Below are positions 1 to 7,885 of a DNA stretch of 36,317 bases, in pieces. Below the pieces are notes generated by a model. It searched no databases and was not told the DNA's origin. It saw nothing but the letters and a program-made list of their open reading frames with translations. This DNA is from Acidimicrobiales bacterium (lineage in GTDB: Bacteria; Actinomycetota; Acidimicrobiia; Acidimicrobiales; RAAP-2): positions 1 through 36,317 of the forward strand of contig JADGOE010000030.1 in the NCBI GenBank assembly GCA_017883135.1, in the 5' to 3' direction. The position numbers and the translations under genes are program-made. Position 1 is the stretch's first letter; each line of letters opens with the position of its first letter.

Positions 1-1
1 C

Positions 2-52
2 CACGACATCACCGGTCCCTGGGACCCCCGCCAGGCGGAGATTCTTAGTTGA
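2..52 (+). CDS. 3' end of an unidentified gene (partial)
   Basis: An open frame runs in from the left edge and ends at TGA 50-52, giving the tail HDITGPWDPRQAEILS. Its codons mostly end in G or C, like the genes nearby, so it may be the C-terminus of a real upstream gene. Sixteen residues are too few to name a family. Its only clear contextual value is that it would place the rpsA promoter in the 70-odd bases that follow. Confidence 0.3.
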   Translation, partial: HDITGPWDPRQAEILS

Positions 53-125
53 GGCAACGTATGGGGCTACGCGGAGGTTTCTAACGAGTCAATGCGGTCC
101 CGTCATGAGGTTCGGGCAGGTGGAG

Positions 126-131
126 TACCAT
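126..131 (+). promoter_or_regulatory. Candidate -10 box (TACCAT) for rpsA
   Basis: TACCAT fits the TANNNT pattern of actinobacterial vegetative promoters. The same hexamer precedes the genes at 7886, 20623 and 36230. Transcription would begin near 138, giving a leader of about 87 nt before the ATG at 225. No good -35 box is visible; TCATGA at 103-108 lies at the right distance but matches poorly. Confidence 0.4.
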
Positions 132-139
132 AGTTGGCC

Positions 140-188
140 GGTCACAACGGTGTGGCCCCTACCTTCACCGTCATGCCCCTGATGGGGC
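140..188 (+). promoter_or_regulatory. rpsA leader with two consecutive hairpins
   Basis: Hairpin 1 pairs GGTCACA (140-146) with TGTGGCC (151-157) around the loop ACGG: seven pairs, one of them G-U. Hairpin 2 pairs GCCCC (175-179) with GGGGC (184-188) around TGAT. Both lie between the predicted transcription start and the rpsA ATG, whose Shine-Dalgarno is weak and distant (GGAAAG, 204-209). In gammaproteobacteria the rpsA leader also folds into hairpins, lacks a strong Shine-Dalgarno and is autoregulated by S1. A similar role here is inference. Confidence 0.35.
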
Positions 189-224
189 TTGGCGGACCCG
201 TCCGGAAAGCGAGCTACCTACTTC

Positions 225-1820
225 ATGTCCGATACTCAAGTCGTACCCGAAGGCACCGCCCTGCTGTCTCCCGAAGCCATGGGCACCTTCGACGAGAACG
301 GTGTCTACATCCCCCGTCCGGTCACCGAGGACGACCTCGAAGGAGCGTCACTCGAGGACGCCATGGCCGGCACGATCGTCGAATTCGAGGACGGTGACCT
401 GGTCGAGGGTACGGTCGTCAAGATCGATCGGGACGAGGTGCTGCTCGACATCGGCTTCAAGTCCGAGGGCGTCATTCCGGTACGCGAGCTCTCGATCCGC
501 AACGACGTGGACCCATCGGAGATCGTAACGCTGGGTGAAGCCATCGAGGCCCTTGTCCTCCAGAAGGAGGACAAGGAAGGCCGTCTGATCCTCTCGAAGA
601 AGCGGGCCCAGTACGAGCGGGCATGGGGCACCATCGAGAAGCTGAAGGAGGCCGACGAAGTGGTCAGCGGCCCGGTGATCGAGGTGGTCAAGGGCGGGCT
701 GATCGTGGACATCGGGCTACGGGGTTTCCTCCCCGCGTCACTGGTGGAGCTGCGTCGGGTGCGCGAGCTCCAGCCCTATGTCGGTCGGACCATCGAGGCG
801 AAGATCATCGAGCTCGACCGCAACCGCAACAACGTCGTGCTGTCCCGCCGGGCGTGGCTCGAAGAGACCCAGAAGGAGCAGCGGGGGGAGTTCCTGGTCA
901 ACCTCAAGCCGGGCGAACGCCGCAAGGGCGTCGTCTCCTCGGTGGTCAACTTCGGTGCGTTCGTCGACCTCGGGGGGATGGACGGACTCGTCCACGTGTC
1001 GGAACTGTCGTGGAAGCACGTCGACCATCCGTCGTCGGTGGTGTCGGTCGGCGATGAGATCGACGTCGAGGTTCTTGATGTCGATCTCTCCAAGGAACGC
1101 ATCAGCCTGTCGCTCAAGGCGACCCAGGCCGATCCCTGGCAGGAGTTCGCCAACTCCCATCAGGTGGGTGAGCTGGTCTACGGCCGGATCACCAAGCTGG
1201 TGCCGTTCGGCTCGTTCGTCCAGGTGGGAGATGGAATCGAAGGCCTCGTCCACATCTCCGAGATGGCTGGCCACCATGTCGACCTACCCGAGCAGGTCGT
1301 CACACCCGGCGAGGAACTGTGGGTGAAGATCATCGACATCGACCTCCAGAGGCGTCGGATCAGCCTCTCGATCAAGCAGGCCGCCGAGGGCGGCGAGGTC
1401 TCCGAGGAGTACCGCGAAGCGTTCGGTGAGCATGCCTATGACGCCGAAGGTAACTACGTCGGGCCCTTCGAGGCCCTCGATGCCGAGTTCACACCCGAAA
1501 CCGAGGCCCAGGCAGCTTGGGCGGACTACGTCGCCGAGCACGGGACCGGCGAAGGCGGAACTGATGCCGAGCCTGCCGAGGCCGCTGTTCAGCCCGCCGT
1601 CGACACCGTGCCTGAATCCGCCGAGCCCGCTGAGCCTGTTGCCGCTGAGCCTGTTGCCGCTGAGCCTGGTGAAGCTGAGCCTGTTGCCGCTGAGCCTGGT
1701 GAAGCTGCTGTCCAGCCCACGGTCGACACTGTGACTGAGCCCACTGCTGAGCCTGTTGCTGTAGCCGGCGCTCCGGCTCCAGAGGCCAAGGTGGAAGCCG
1801 ACGAGGCCGCAGCCGGCTGA
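225..1820 (+). CDS. rpsA: 30S ribosomal protein S1
   Basis: RNA-binding ribosomal protein S1, 531 aa, which helps recruit and unfold mRNA on the 30S subunit. Four S1 (OB-fold) repeats are visible at about residues 57-130, 143-212, 229-298 and 315-385. The third and fourth are the most canonical, with VNFGAFVDLGGMDGLVHVSE and VPFGSFVQVGDGIEGLVHIS. Four repeats match the actinobacterial form rather than the six of E. coli. The last 140 or so residues are acidic, alanine- and proline-rich and probably disordered, and contain five tandem AEPVA/AEPGE units. I chose ATG 225 over the in-frame TTG at 189 because it gives an MSDTQ start and leaves room for a structured leader. The gene is monocistronic, facing the importer operon across a hairpin. 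Confidence 0.95.
   Translation: MSDTQVVPEGTALLSPEAMGTFDENGVYIPRPVTEDDLEGASLEDAMAGTIVEFEDGDLVEGTVVKIDRDEVLLDIGFKSEGVIPVRELSIRNDVDPSEIVTLGEAIEALVLQKEDKEGRLILSKKRAQYERAWGTIEKLKEADEVVSGPVIEVVKGGLIVDIGLRGFLPASLVELRRVRELQPYVGRTIEAKIIELDRNRNNVVLSRRAWLEETQKEQRGEFLVNLKPGERRKGVVSSVVNFGAFVDLGGMDGLVHVSELSWKHVDHPSSVVSVGDEIDVEVLDVDLSKERISLSLKATQADPWQEFANSHQVGELVYGRITKLVPFGSFVQVGDGIEGLVHISEMAGHHVDLPEQVVTPGEELWVKIIDIDLQRRRISLSIKQAAEGGEVSEEYREAFGEHAYDAEGNYVGPFEALDAEFTPETEAQAAWADYVAEHGTGEGGTDAEPAEAAVQPAVDTVPESAEPAEPVAAEPVAAEPGEAEPVAAEPGEAAVQPTVDTVTEPTAEPVAVAGAPAPEAKVEADEAAAG
1629..1703 (+). repeat. Five 15-bp tandem repeats in the rpsA tail
   Basis: Five direct units start at 1629, 1644, 1659, 1674 and 1689. 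They are either GCTGAGCCTGTTGCC (AEPVA) or GCTGAGCCTGGTGAA (AEPGE). The order is V, V, G, V, G. Codons inside the units end in T unusually often (GCT, CCT, GTT, GGT), unlike the GC-ending codons around them, which fits recent expansion by slippage. A larger duplication is also visible: QPAVDTV lies before the array and QPTVDTV after it. Confidence 0.9.
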
Positions 1821-1825
1821 ACGGC

Positions 1826-1847
1826 CTACCGGCTGCGGAGCCGGTAG
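1826..1847. terminator. Hairpin between convergent rpsA and oppF
   Basis: A perfect 9-bp stem: CTACCGGCT (1826-1834) pairs with AGCCGGTAG (1839-1847) around GCGG. It starts 6 bases after the rpsA stop and lies 31 bases beyond the oppF stop. There is no T-tract on either side, as is common for terminators in GC-rich actinobacteria, so it could serve both transcripts. Confidence 0.6.
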
Positions 1848-1877
1848 ACGGCGCCCGGCTGGCGCGGGTGGGAAAGG

Positions 1878-2918
1878 TCAGCCGGCAGGAACGGCTTGGT
1901 CCGGCGTGCCTGCCCTGTCCCCGACCAGCGGGAAGTGGCAGGCCACCTGATGTCCGGGTGCAACCTCTCGCAGCGGGGGTTCTTCTTCACCGCAGAGCTG
2001 GGTTGCATAGGGGCACCGGGTACGGAACCGGCACCCTGAAGGAGGGTCGAGCGGGGAGGGGAGCTCTCCCGCCAGGGCCTTGTGGGTGGACACATGTTCG
2101 GGGTCGGGCTCGGGGATCGACGCCAACAGCGCCTCGGTATAGGGATGGGCGGCCGACCGGTACAAGTCGTCGGAACCGGCCAGCTCGACCAGCTTGCCCA
2201 GGTACATCACCGCCACCCGATCGCTCACGTTCTTGACGACGGCCAAGTCGTGGGCGATGAAGACCATGGTGAGGCCGAATCGGGCCTTGAGGTCCGCCAG
2301 CAGGTTGAGGATCTGAGCCTGCACCGAGACGTCGAGGGCCGACACCGGTTCGTCACAGATGAGCAGATCGGGATCGGCCATCAGGGCGCGGGCGATGCTG
2401 ATGCGCTGGCACTGGCCGCCGGAAAACTCCTGTGGCCGCCGGTCGCCTGCCGTGTCAGGGTCGATGCCGACTGCTTCGAGCATCGTGTGGACCCTTAGGG
2501 CCCGTTCGGCCTTGGTGCCCCGTCCCCAGATGACCAAGGGCTCTGCCACGATGTCCTTCACCCGCCGTCGGGGGTTGAGCGAGGAGATCGGGTCCTGGAA
2601 GATCATCTGGATCTTGGTCCTGACCTTGCGAAGCTGCCGGTGGGACAGCGCACCCAGGTTCTGGCCGAGGTAGTTGACGCTGCCGGACGTGGGTGGCTGT
2701 ACCTGAACCAGTGCCCGACCGGTGGTGGACTTTCCGCAGCCCGACTCACCGACCAGCCCAAGCGTCTCGCCTTTCCTGACCTGGAAGCTGATGTCCGACA
2801 CCGCCTGCACCCGCTGCTTGCCACTCCGGAACTCCACGACGAGGTGGTCCACGCTGAGGACTACGTCGGAGCCGGAAGTTCGCGGCTGGACAGTGCTGTC
2901 GGTCGTGACGCCGCTCAT
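1878..2918 (-). CDS. oppF: Oligopeptide/dipeptide ABC importer ATPase (OppF/DppF-like)
   Basis: Cytoplasmic ATPase subunit of a peptide-type ABC importer, 346 aa. Walker A is GESGCGKS (about 57-64), the signature is FSGGQCQR (165-172, with the Cys that OppF proteins often carry) and Walker B is LLICDEP (about 185-191). The C-terminal oligopeptide-transporter extension has the pattern CRFRTRCPYATQLC, a cysteine set characteristic of OppD/OppF-type subunits. The start is the ATG at 2916-2918, which overlaps the TGA of oppD (ATGA), so translation is probably coupled. A frame extending upstream to 3110 has no support. It is the last gene of the minus-strand operon. The substrate cannot be read from the sequence: di/oligopeptides are most likely, with other small solutes possible. 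Confidence 0.92.
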   Translation of the reverse strand: MSGVTTDSTVQPRTSGSDVVLSVDHLVVEFRSGKQRVQAVSDISFQVRKGETLGLVGESGCGKSTTGRALVQVQPPTSGSVNYLGQNLGALSHRQLRKVRTKIQMIFQDPISSLNPRRRVKDIVAEPLVIWGRGTKAERALRVHTMLEAVGIDPDTAGDRRPQEFSGGQCQRISIARALMADPDLLICDEPVSALDVSVQAQILNLLADLKARFGLTMVFIAHDLAVVKNVSDRVAVMYLGKLVELAGSDDLYRSAAHPYTEALLASIPEPDPEHVSTHKALAGELPSPLDPPSGCRFRTRCPYATQLCGEEEPPLREVAPGHQVACHFPLVGDRAGTPDQAVPAG

Positions 2919-4069
2919 GGTGACTGCACCTCTGCTCCGGGGTCTATGGCGGTATCGGCGGCGGATGTCGGCGGCGGAGCGCTGCTGGAACCGTTGCCCG
3001 ACGAAGGGGCCGGCGGAGCGGTCGAGGTGCCGTGGACGAGGGGGAACCAGCAGGCGAAGAGGTGATCGGGCGAACCCGCCGTACGGAGGGGTGGGTCCGA
3101 CTCGCGGCACTTGTCCTGGGCATAGGCGCAGCGAGGCGCGAACCGGCAGCCCTCGGGAGGATGGATCAGATCGGGTGGCCGCCCGGCGATGGCCTGCAGC
3201 CGGACACCACTGGGGTCGGACAGACGGGGGATCGAGTCCATCAGCGCCCGGGTGTAGGGCATGTGGGTGTTGGCGAACAACGTGTGGGTCGGTGCCCGTT
3301 CGACCACGCGACCCGCGTACATGACCACGATCTCGTCAGCTCGGTTGGCCACTACCCCGAGGTCGTGGGTGACCAGGATGACCGCCATGTGGCGTTCCCG
3401 CTGGAGCTCACCGAGCAGGTCGAGGATCTGCGCCTGGACGGTGACGTCGAGGCCGGTGGTCGGCTCGTCGGCCATCACCAGGCGTGGCGCACAGGCCAGG
3501 GCGATGGCGATCATCACCCGCTGGCGCATGCCTCCCGACAGTTGGAACGGATACCACCGCACCCGGTCCTCGGGGGAGGGGATGCCCACCGACCGCAGTA
3601 GCTCGACCGCGGTTGCGTCGGCCTCGGCGCGGTTCATGCCCAGGTGGAGACGGAGGGACTCGGTGATCTGCCTCCCGATCCGCTTCACCGGGTTGAGGGC
3701 CGTCATCGGATCTTGAAAGATCATGCTCAGTTCGGCGCCCCAGACCTGGCGGAGCTGTGCTGGCTCCAACGCGGTCAGGTCGTGACCGGCGAAGTGCACG
3801 GTACCGCTCTTGATCACATCGCGTGTCGGCAACAACCCCATGATCGACCGCGACAGCACGGTCTTGCCCGACCCTGACTCCCCGACGATTCCGAGGGTGG
3901 TCCCCGCTTTGACGGTCAGAGATACCCCGTCGACAGCGCGGACCGTACCCCTCCCGGTCCGGAAGGACGTATGTAGGTCGTCTACCACCAACAGCGGCTC
4001 GGTCGGATCCCCGATATCACGGAACTCGAAGACCGGCTTGGCGCCCTTCGTACCACGCCGGCCGATCAC
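2915..4069 (-). CDS. oppD: Oligopeptide/dipeptide ABC importer ATPase (OppD/DppD-like)
   Basis: Second nucleotide-binding subunit of the importer, 384 aa, expected to pair with the OppF-like protein. Walker A is GESGSGKT (63-70), the signature LSGGMRQR (177-184) and Walker B VMADEP (198-203), followed by TTGLDVT. The C-terminal OligoHPY region carries [14 protein letters not shown]. The last 40 or so residues are Pro/Ser/Ala-rich and variable. The start is GTG at 4067-4069, overlapping the oppC TGA as GTGA. Its own stop overlaps the oppF start. The two 4-bp overlaps suggest tightly coupled production of the ATPases with OppC. Confidence 0.93.
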   Translation of the reverse strand: MIGRRGTKGAKPVFEFRDIGDPTEPLLVVDDLHTSFRTGRGTVRAVDGVSLTVKAGTTLGIVGESGSGKTVLSRSIMGLLPTRDVIKSGTVHFAGHDLTALEPAQLRQVWGAELSMIFQDPMTALNPVKRIGRQITESLRLHLGMNRAEADATAVELLRSVGIPSPEDRVRWYPFQLSGGMRQRVMIAIALACAPRLVMADEPTTGLDVTVQAQILDLLGELQRERHMAVILVTHDLGVVANRADEIVVMYAGRVVERAPTHTLFANTHMPYTRALMDSIPRLSDPSGVRLQAIAGRPPDLIHPPEGCRFAPRCAYAQDKCRESDPPLRTAGSPDHLFACWFPLVHGTSTAPPAPSSGNGSSSAPPPTSAADTAIDPGAEVQSP

Positions 4070-5025
4070 AGGAGGCCTTCCCGGATGTCGAAGCGCAGAC
4101 GCATGCGGTCACCGATCAGGTTGATCGAGAGCAACAGGAGGAACATGGAGAAGGCAGGCCACAACATGATGTACGGGTTGATGCTGAGGTTGCCGTTCGC
4201 GGTGCCTTCGGCGATGAGGTTTCCCCACGACGGAGTAGGAAGTGCCACCGACAGCCCGAGGAATGCCAGAGACCCCTCGAGCACGATCACCCCGGCCACC
4301 GTGATCAGGCCGAACGTCACCGCCACCGGCACGACGTTGGGGAGAATCTCACGGAACAGGATCCGCGGGGTGATGGCACCCATGGTGCGGGCGGCGATGA
4401 CGAAGTCGCGGTTGGCGAAGGACAAGCTCGATGCCCTCACCACGCGGAACATCAAGGGGATGGTGCCCACGCCGATGATGATGGTGATCTTCAGGAGCGA
4501 CTGACCCCAGAATGCGACGATCGCGATGACTGCGACGATGGCCGGAAAGGCCAGGATCACGAAGGATCCTGCGTTGAGCATGGAATCGAGCGACCCGCCC
4601 TTGAACCCCGAGACCAGGCCCAGCGTGCCTCCGATCGCCATGCCGATCCCGACCGATGCGAACCCGACGATCAACGACACCCGAGCGCCGAAGATCAGGC
4701 GGCTCAACAGGTCCCGACCGAGGTCGTCGGTTCCGAGCAGGTGGTGGATGTTCGGCGGCGAGTTGATGGCCGAGTAGTTCTGGAAGTTGGGGTTCGGAAG
4801 CGGGAGCACCTGTGCGAGCACCGCCAGCACGACCACCAGACCGAGCCAGCCGATGGCGAACCAGAACAGGGCGCCCAGGGGCTTGGTGACCAGGATGTCG
4901 TCCGAACTGAGCATCCCGCTCTGGCGAGAGACGACCATCTCGTCAACGGCAGCCTGCCCGGGGATCCTGTCGGTGAGCAGCTGGGTCGAGGCACGGGTGT
5001 TGCCGAGCTCGCGGTCGTCAGGCAT
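4066..5025 (-). CDS. oppC: Peptide-type ABC importer permease (OppC/DppC-like)
   Basis: Inner-membrane permease, 319 aa, of the BPD_transp_1 family. A cytoplasmic N-terminus of about 50 residues precedes the first membrane span (about LFWFAIGWLGLVVVLAVLA). Next comes the hallmark HLLGTDDLGRDLLSRLIFGA, which identifies the OppC/DppC branch. The cytoplasmic coupling (EAA-type) loop is RDFVIAARTMGAITPRILFR, which would contact the ATPases. The ATG at 5023-5025 follows the oppB stop by 3 bases. It should form a heterodimeric pore with the OppB-like protein. Confidence 0.93.
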   Translation of the reverse strand: MPDDRELGNTRASTQLLTDRIPGQAAVDEMVVSRQSGMLSSDDILVTKPLGALFWFAIGWLGLVVVLAVLAQVLPLPNPNFQNYSAINSPPNIHHLLGTDDLGRDLLSRLIFGARVSLIVGFASVGIGMAIGGTLGLVSGFKGGSLDSMLNAGSFVILAFPAIVAVIAIVAFWGQSLLKITIIIGVGTIPLMFRVVRASSLSFANRDFVIAARTMGAITPRILFREILPNVVPVAVTFGLITVAGVIVLEGSLAFLGLSVALPTPSWGNLIAEGTANGNLSINPYIMLWPAFSMFLLLLSINLIGDRMRLRFDIREGLL

Positions 5026-5028
5026 CGG

Positions 5029-5973
5029 TCACTCCCGGATCACTCTCGGATCGACCACGGTGAACAGGAAGTCGACCACGAATTGCAAGAACACATAGGC
5101 GATGGCCACCACCAGCGAGATGCCCTGGACCACCAGGTAGTCCCGCTGCTGGACGGAGACCACCAACGAGTACCCGAGCCCGCTGATGGCGAACAGCCAC
5201 TCGACGATGAACGTACCGGCAAGCAGTGCACCGATATTGACGCCGGCAGCAGCGAGTAAGGAGAAGGTCGACGGTCGGAAGGCGTGGCGAAGCATGATCC
5301 GACGGTTGGACAGGCCCTTGGAGCGGGCCATGGTGATGAAGTCTTCCTGCAGGGTGCTGATCAGGTCCGACCGGAGCAGGCGGTAGTAGACGGCGATCGA
5401 TCCCGCGGTGATGGCCAGCGCGGGCAGGACCATGTCGTGGAGGTTGGCCGCCGGGTCCTTGGTGAACGGCACGTAGCCGGTGGCCGGAAACCAGTGCAGT
5501 CCCACCGCGAACACCGCCACCATGATCGGGGCGATCACGAAGGGTGGCATCGCCAACAGTCCGAAGGTGCCGGTGGAGGCGACGTTGTCGAGCGGGCGGT
5601 TGGGCCGCCGCGAGGTGACCAGTGCCAGCGGGATGGCCACGGCGAAGGCCACGATCTGCGACAGGACGATCAACTCGATGTCGATGGGTGCCCCGGTGGC
5701 CAGAATGTGGGTGACCGATTCGTGGTTGAGGTAGGACTGCCCGAGGTTTCCATGGAACACCGCGGTGAGCCAGATCGTGTACTGGTTCCACAGCGGCTTG
5801 TTCAGCCCGAGCTGGTGAAGAAGGATCGTCCGGTTCTGCGCAGTGTCGTTGGGTCCGAGGATGGTGACCGACGGATCACCCGGAAGCAGGTGGACCAGCA
5901 GGAAGACCAGCACCGAGATGATGAACGCCACCACCACCAACTGGATGAATCGTCTGATGAGGTACTTGGTCAT
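5029..5973 (-). CDS. oppB: Peptide-type ABC importer permease (OppB/DppB-like)
   Basis: Inner-membrane permease, 314 aa. It begins MTKYLIRRFIQ with a first span through FIISVLVFLLVHLLPGDP, the usual N-terminus of OppB/DppB proteins. The periplasmic segment holds LGLNKPLWNQY and GNLGQSY. The coupling loop is EDFITMARSKGLSNRRIMLR, and the protein ends in TVVDPRVIRE. The frame is open to 6150, but those extra 59 residues overlap the binding-protein gene and resemble no family. ATG 5971-5973 lies 35 bases downstream of the binding-protein stop. Confidence 0.93.
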   Translation of the reverse strand: MTKYLIRRFIQLVVVAFIISVLVFLLVHLLPGDPSVTILGPNDTAQNRTILLHQLGLNKPLWNQYTIWLTAVFHGNLGQSYLNHESVTHILATGAPIDIELIVLSQIVAFAVAIPLALVTSRRPNRPLDNVASTGTFGLLAMPPFVIAPIMVAVFAVGLHWFPATGYVPFTKDPAANLHDMVLPALAITAGSIAVYYRLLRSDLISTLQEDFITMARSKGLSNRRIMLRHAFRPSTFSLLAAAGVNIGALLAGTFIVEWLFAISGLGYSLVVSVQQRDYLVVQGISLVVAIAYVFLQFVVDFLFTVVDPRVIRE

Positions 5974-6008
5974 GGGAGATCGAGACGTGGGACCGGTTGC
6001 CCGACCCG

Positions 6009-7694
6009 CTATCCGGCCATCCAGATCTGCGTCGGGAAGAACTGGCCTTCGTTGAACGAGTAGCCCGGCGATCCGTCGGGGAGGGTGACGTTGTTGAAGT
6101 TCTGGACCCGGTTCTGCGCCACCTCCGAGAAGAGGTACTGCTCGATCCACAGGTAGGGCAGGTCCTGGGACAAGCGCTGGTTGACCTTCTGGTAGGAAGC
6201 CACCCTGGTCTGCTGATCCGTGGCGGCCCTGCCGGCCAGCATGGCGGTTTCGATCTGGGGGTCATCGAGCCGGGTGAAGTTGAGGCCGATCCCTCCAACC
6301 GGCGAGATGGTGGTCGTGCTCCACCACACGTAGTTGAGGTCGGGGTTGACGGTTCCGAACTGGTAGGACGTCGCCGCCTGGAACGAGCCGGTGACGAACT
6401 CGGTGATGATGCTCGCCTGCTGCACCGTCTTGACGCTGATGTCGAACCCGACCTGGTTCCACATCTGCTGGACGATCTGCACCAGCTGGGCCAGGCGCGG
6501 ATCGGTGATCGTGATCAGCTGGAGTGTCGGTGTGCCGTGCTGGGCCTTGTACTCGTTGACAAGGGCCTTTGCCTCGGCCGGATCGTAGGTGGGGTAGTCG
6601 GTCTTGCTGTAGTAGGGCGATCCGGGCAGGAAGAGCCCGTTGACCGGCTTGGCGAACCCACCGCCGAAGATCTTCTGGATCTGTGCGGTGTCCAGGCCCT
6701 TGGCCAGGGCTTGGCGGATCCGGAGGTCGTTGGTCGGGGCCACCGCGGTGTTCAACATGATGAAGCCCGTGGTCGGCTCGCCGATCACTCCGGTGCGGCT
6801 GTCGACCAGCTGGTAACCCGACTGCCCGGAGAAGCGGTTGATGGTGCCGGGGTCGGTCGATTCGATCATGTCGACCCCGCCGGTCTTAAGGGTGGCCTCG
6901 CGCTGGACGGTGTCGGGGATCGGCTTGAACGTGATCTGGTCGAGATAGGGGAGTCCGCTGCGCCAGTAGTGGGGGTTGCGGGTGGCGGTGAAATGGTCGT
7001 TGGGCTGCCACTCGGCGAAGATGAACGGCCCGGTACCCACCGGCTTGGGTGTCGTGCCCGGTATGGACGCCTGCTGGATCATCGCCTCACCCACCACGTA
7101 GCCGACCTGCGAGGTGAGTCCCGCGGGGAAGGTGGGGTTGGGCCCGGTCAGGGTGAACACCACGGTCATGGCGTCCGGCGTGGTGACCGAGGCCACCTGT
7201 TTGAGGGCCGTGCCGGTGAGCGGTGAGCCCCGCAGGGCGTCGAAGTTGGCCTTGACCACGGCAGAGGTGAGTGCCGACCCGTCGCTGAACTTCACACCCG
7301 GGCGGAGGGTCATGGTCCAGGCGTCATAGGTGGAGTTGCTGGATATCGACTGGGCCAGGTAGGGCTTGATGGTCCCGTCGGCCCCAACCGCCATCAACGG
7401 GTCGTAGACCGCGTTGGCGTAGAGGTACCCGTTGGTGTCCCAGTGGTTCATGGGCGGGTAGAACCCGTCGATCTCGGCCACGGTGCCGACGGTCAGCGAT
7501 CCTCCCCTCACCGGGGTGCCGGTACCCACGCCGGGCTTGGAGCCCGAGGCCGTCGTCGAACTCGACGATCCCGAGTTGCCGGTCGAGCAGCCGGCCAGGG
7601 CGGTGGAGGCAGCGGCACCGAGCACGACCGCGCCCCCGGTGACCGCACCGCGGGACAAGAACGTACGGCGGCTGATCTCGTTACCCGATGCCAC
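6009..7694 (-). CDS. Peptide-type ABC substrate-binding lipoprotein with Tat signal (SBP_bac_5)
   Basis: Extracellular binding protein of the importer, 561 aa, of the SBP_bac_5 (OppA/DppA) family. The N-terminus has a twin-arginine motif (SRRTFLSRG, Arg 9-10), a hydrophobic stretch and the lipobox LAGC with Cys36. It is therefore probably folded in the cytoplasm, exported by Tat and lipid-anchored. A Ser/Thr/Gly linker follows. Family hallmarks include GVKFSDGSALTS, the G(T)GPFIFAEW region and a C-terminal LPYLWIEQY. The start is GTG 7692-7694, preceded on the minus strand by GGGGGA about 7 bases away. It heads the five-gene operon. The ligand is unknown. Confidence 0.92.
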   Translation of the reverse strand: MASGNEISRRTFLSRGAVTGGAVVLGAAASTALAGCSTGNSGSSSSTTASGSKPGVGTGTPVRGGSLTVGTVAEIDGFYPPMNHWDTNGYLYANAVYDPLMAVGADGTIKPYLAQSISSNSTYDAWTMTLRPGVKFSDGSALTSAVVKANFDALRGSPLTGTALKQVASVTTPDAMTVVFTLTGPNPTFPAGLTSQVGYVVGEAMIQQASIPGTTPKPVGTGPFIFAEWQPNDHFTATRNPHYWRSGLPYLDQITFKPIPDTVQREATLKTGGVDMIESTDPGTINRFSGQSGYQLVDSRTGVIGEPTTGFIMLNTAVAPTNDLRIRQALAKGLDTAQIQKIFGGGFAKPVNGLFLPGSPYYSKTDYPTYDPAEAKALVNEYKAQHGTPTLQLITITDPRLAQLVQIVQQMWNQVGFDISVKTVQQASIITEFVTGSFQAATSYQFGTVNPDLNYVWWSTTTISPVGGIGLNFTRLDDPQIETAMLAGRAATDQQTRVASYQKVNQRLSQDLPYLWIEQYLFSEVAQNRVQNFNNVTLPDGSPGYSFNEGQFFPTQIWMAG

Positions 7695-7733
7695 AGATAT
7701 CCCCCATCATCTTCTCCCCGTTGCCACTCGTCG

Positions 7734-7777
7734 GCCCGTTCGACCTACCAGAGTGCCCGTTCGACCGGCGCACTCTG
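7734..7777. promoter_or_regulatory. Paired-repeat candidate operator between divergent operons
   Basis: In the 191-bp gap between the importer and the glycan genes, GCCCGTTCGACC occurs twice in direct orientation (7734-7745 and 7755-7766), 21 bp apart, which is two helical turns. Overlapping it is an 8-bp inverted repeat, CAGAGTGC (7749-7756) and GCACTCTG (7770-7777), with 13 bases between the arms. This looks like a regulator site; which operon it serves is unknown. It does not have the GAAC-N4-GTTC spacing of an actinobacterial LexA box. Confidence 0.45.
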
Positions 7778-7872
7778 CCACGGGAGCGGCCTGCTGTGGG
7801 GGCACGTTACTGCCAAGCGGACCCCCGGTCCACGTAATCGGCCGGAGATTCCACCCGGCACGCAGCGCTGGG

Positions 7873-7878
7873 TACCAT
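7873..7878 (+). promoter_or_regulatory. Candidate -10 box (TACCAT), leaderless start for the GT39-like gene
   Basis: TACCAT ends exactly 7 bases before ATG 7886, the spacing expected if transcription starts at the A of the start codon. TTCCAC at 7849-7854 is a weak -35 candidate with an 18-base spacer. The alternative ATG at 7877 overlaps this box, which argues against it as the start. Confidence 0.45.
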
Positions 7879-7885
7879 GCGGTCC

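Noticed and set aside
1629-1703. Regular short repeats as a CRISPR array
   Set aside because: The units are contiguous 15-mers without spacers, in frame within rpsA, and no cas gene is present.
5997-7226. 409-codon plus-strand open frame opposite the binding-protein gene
   Set aside because: The minus-strand protein has a clear signal peptide and family motifs; this frame has neither.
7734-7766. GTTCGA half-sites as a LexA SOS box
   Set aside because: The partner GAAC at the right spacing (GAAC-N4-GTTC) is absent at both copies.
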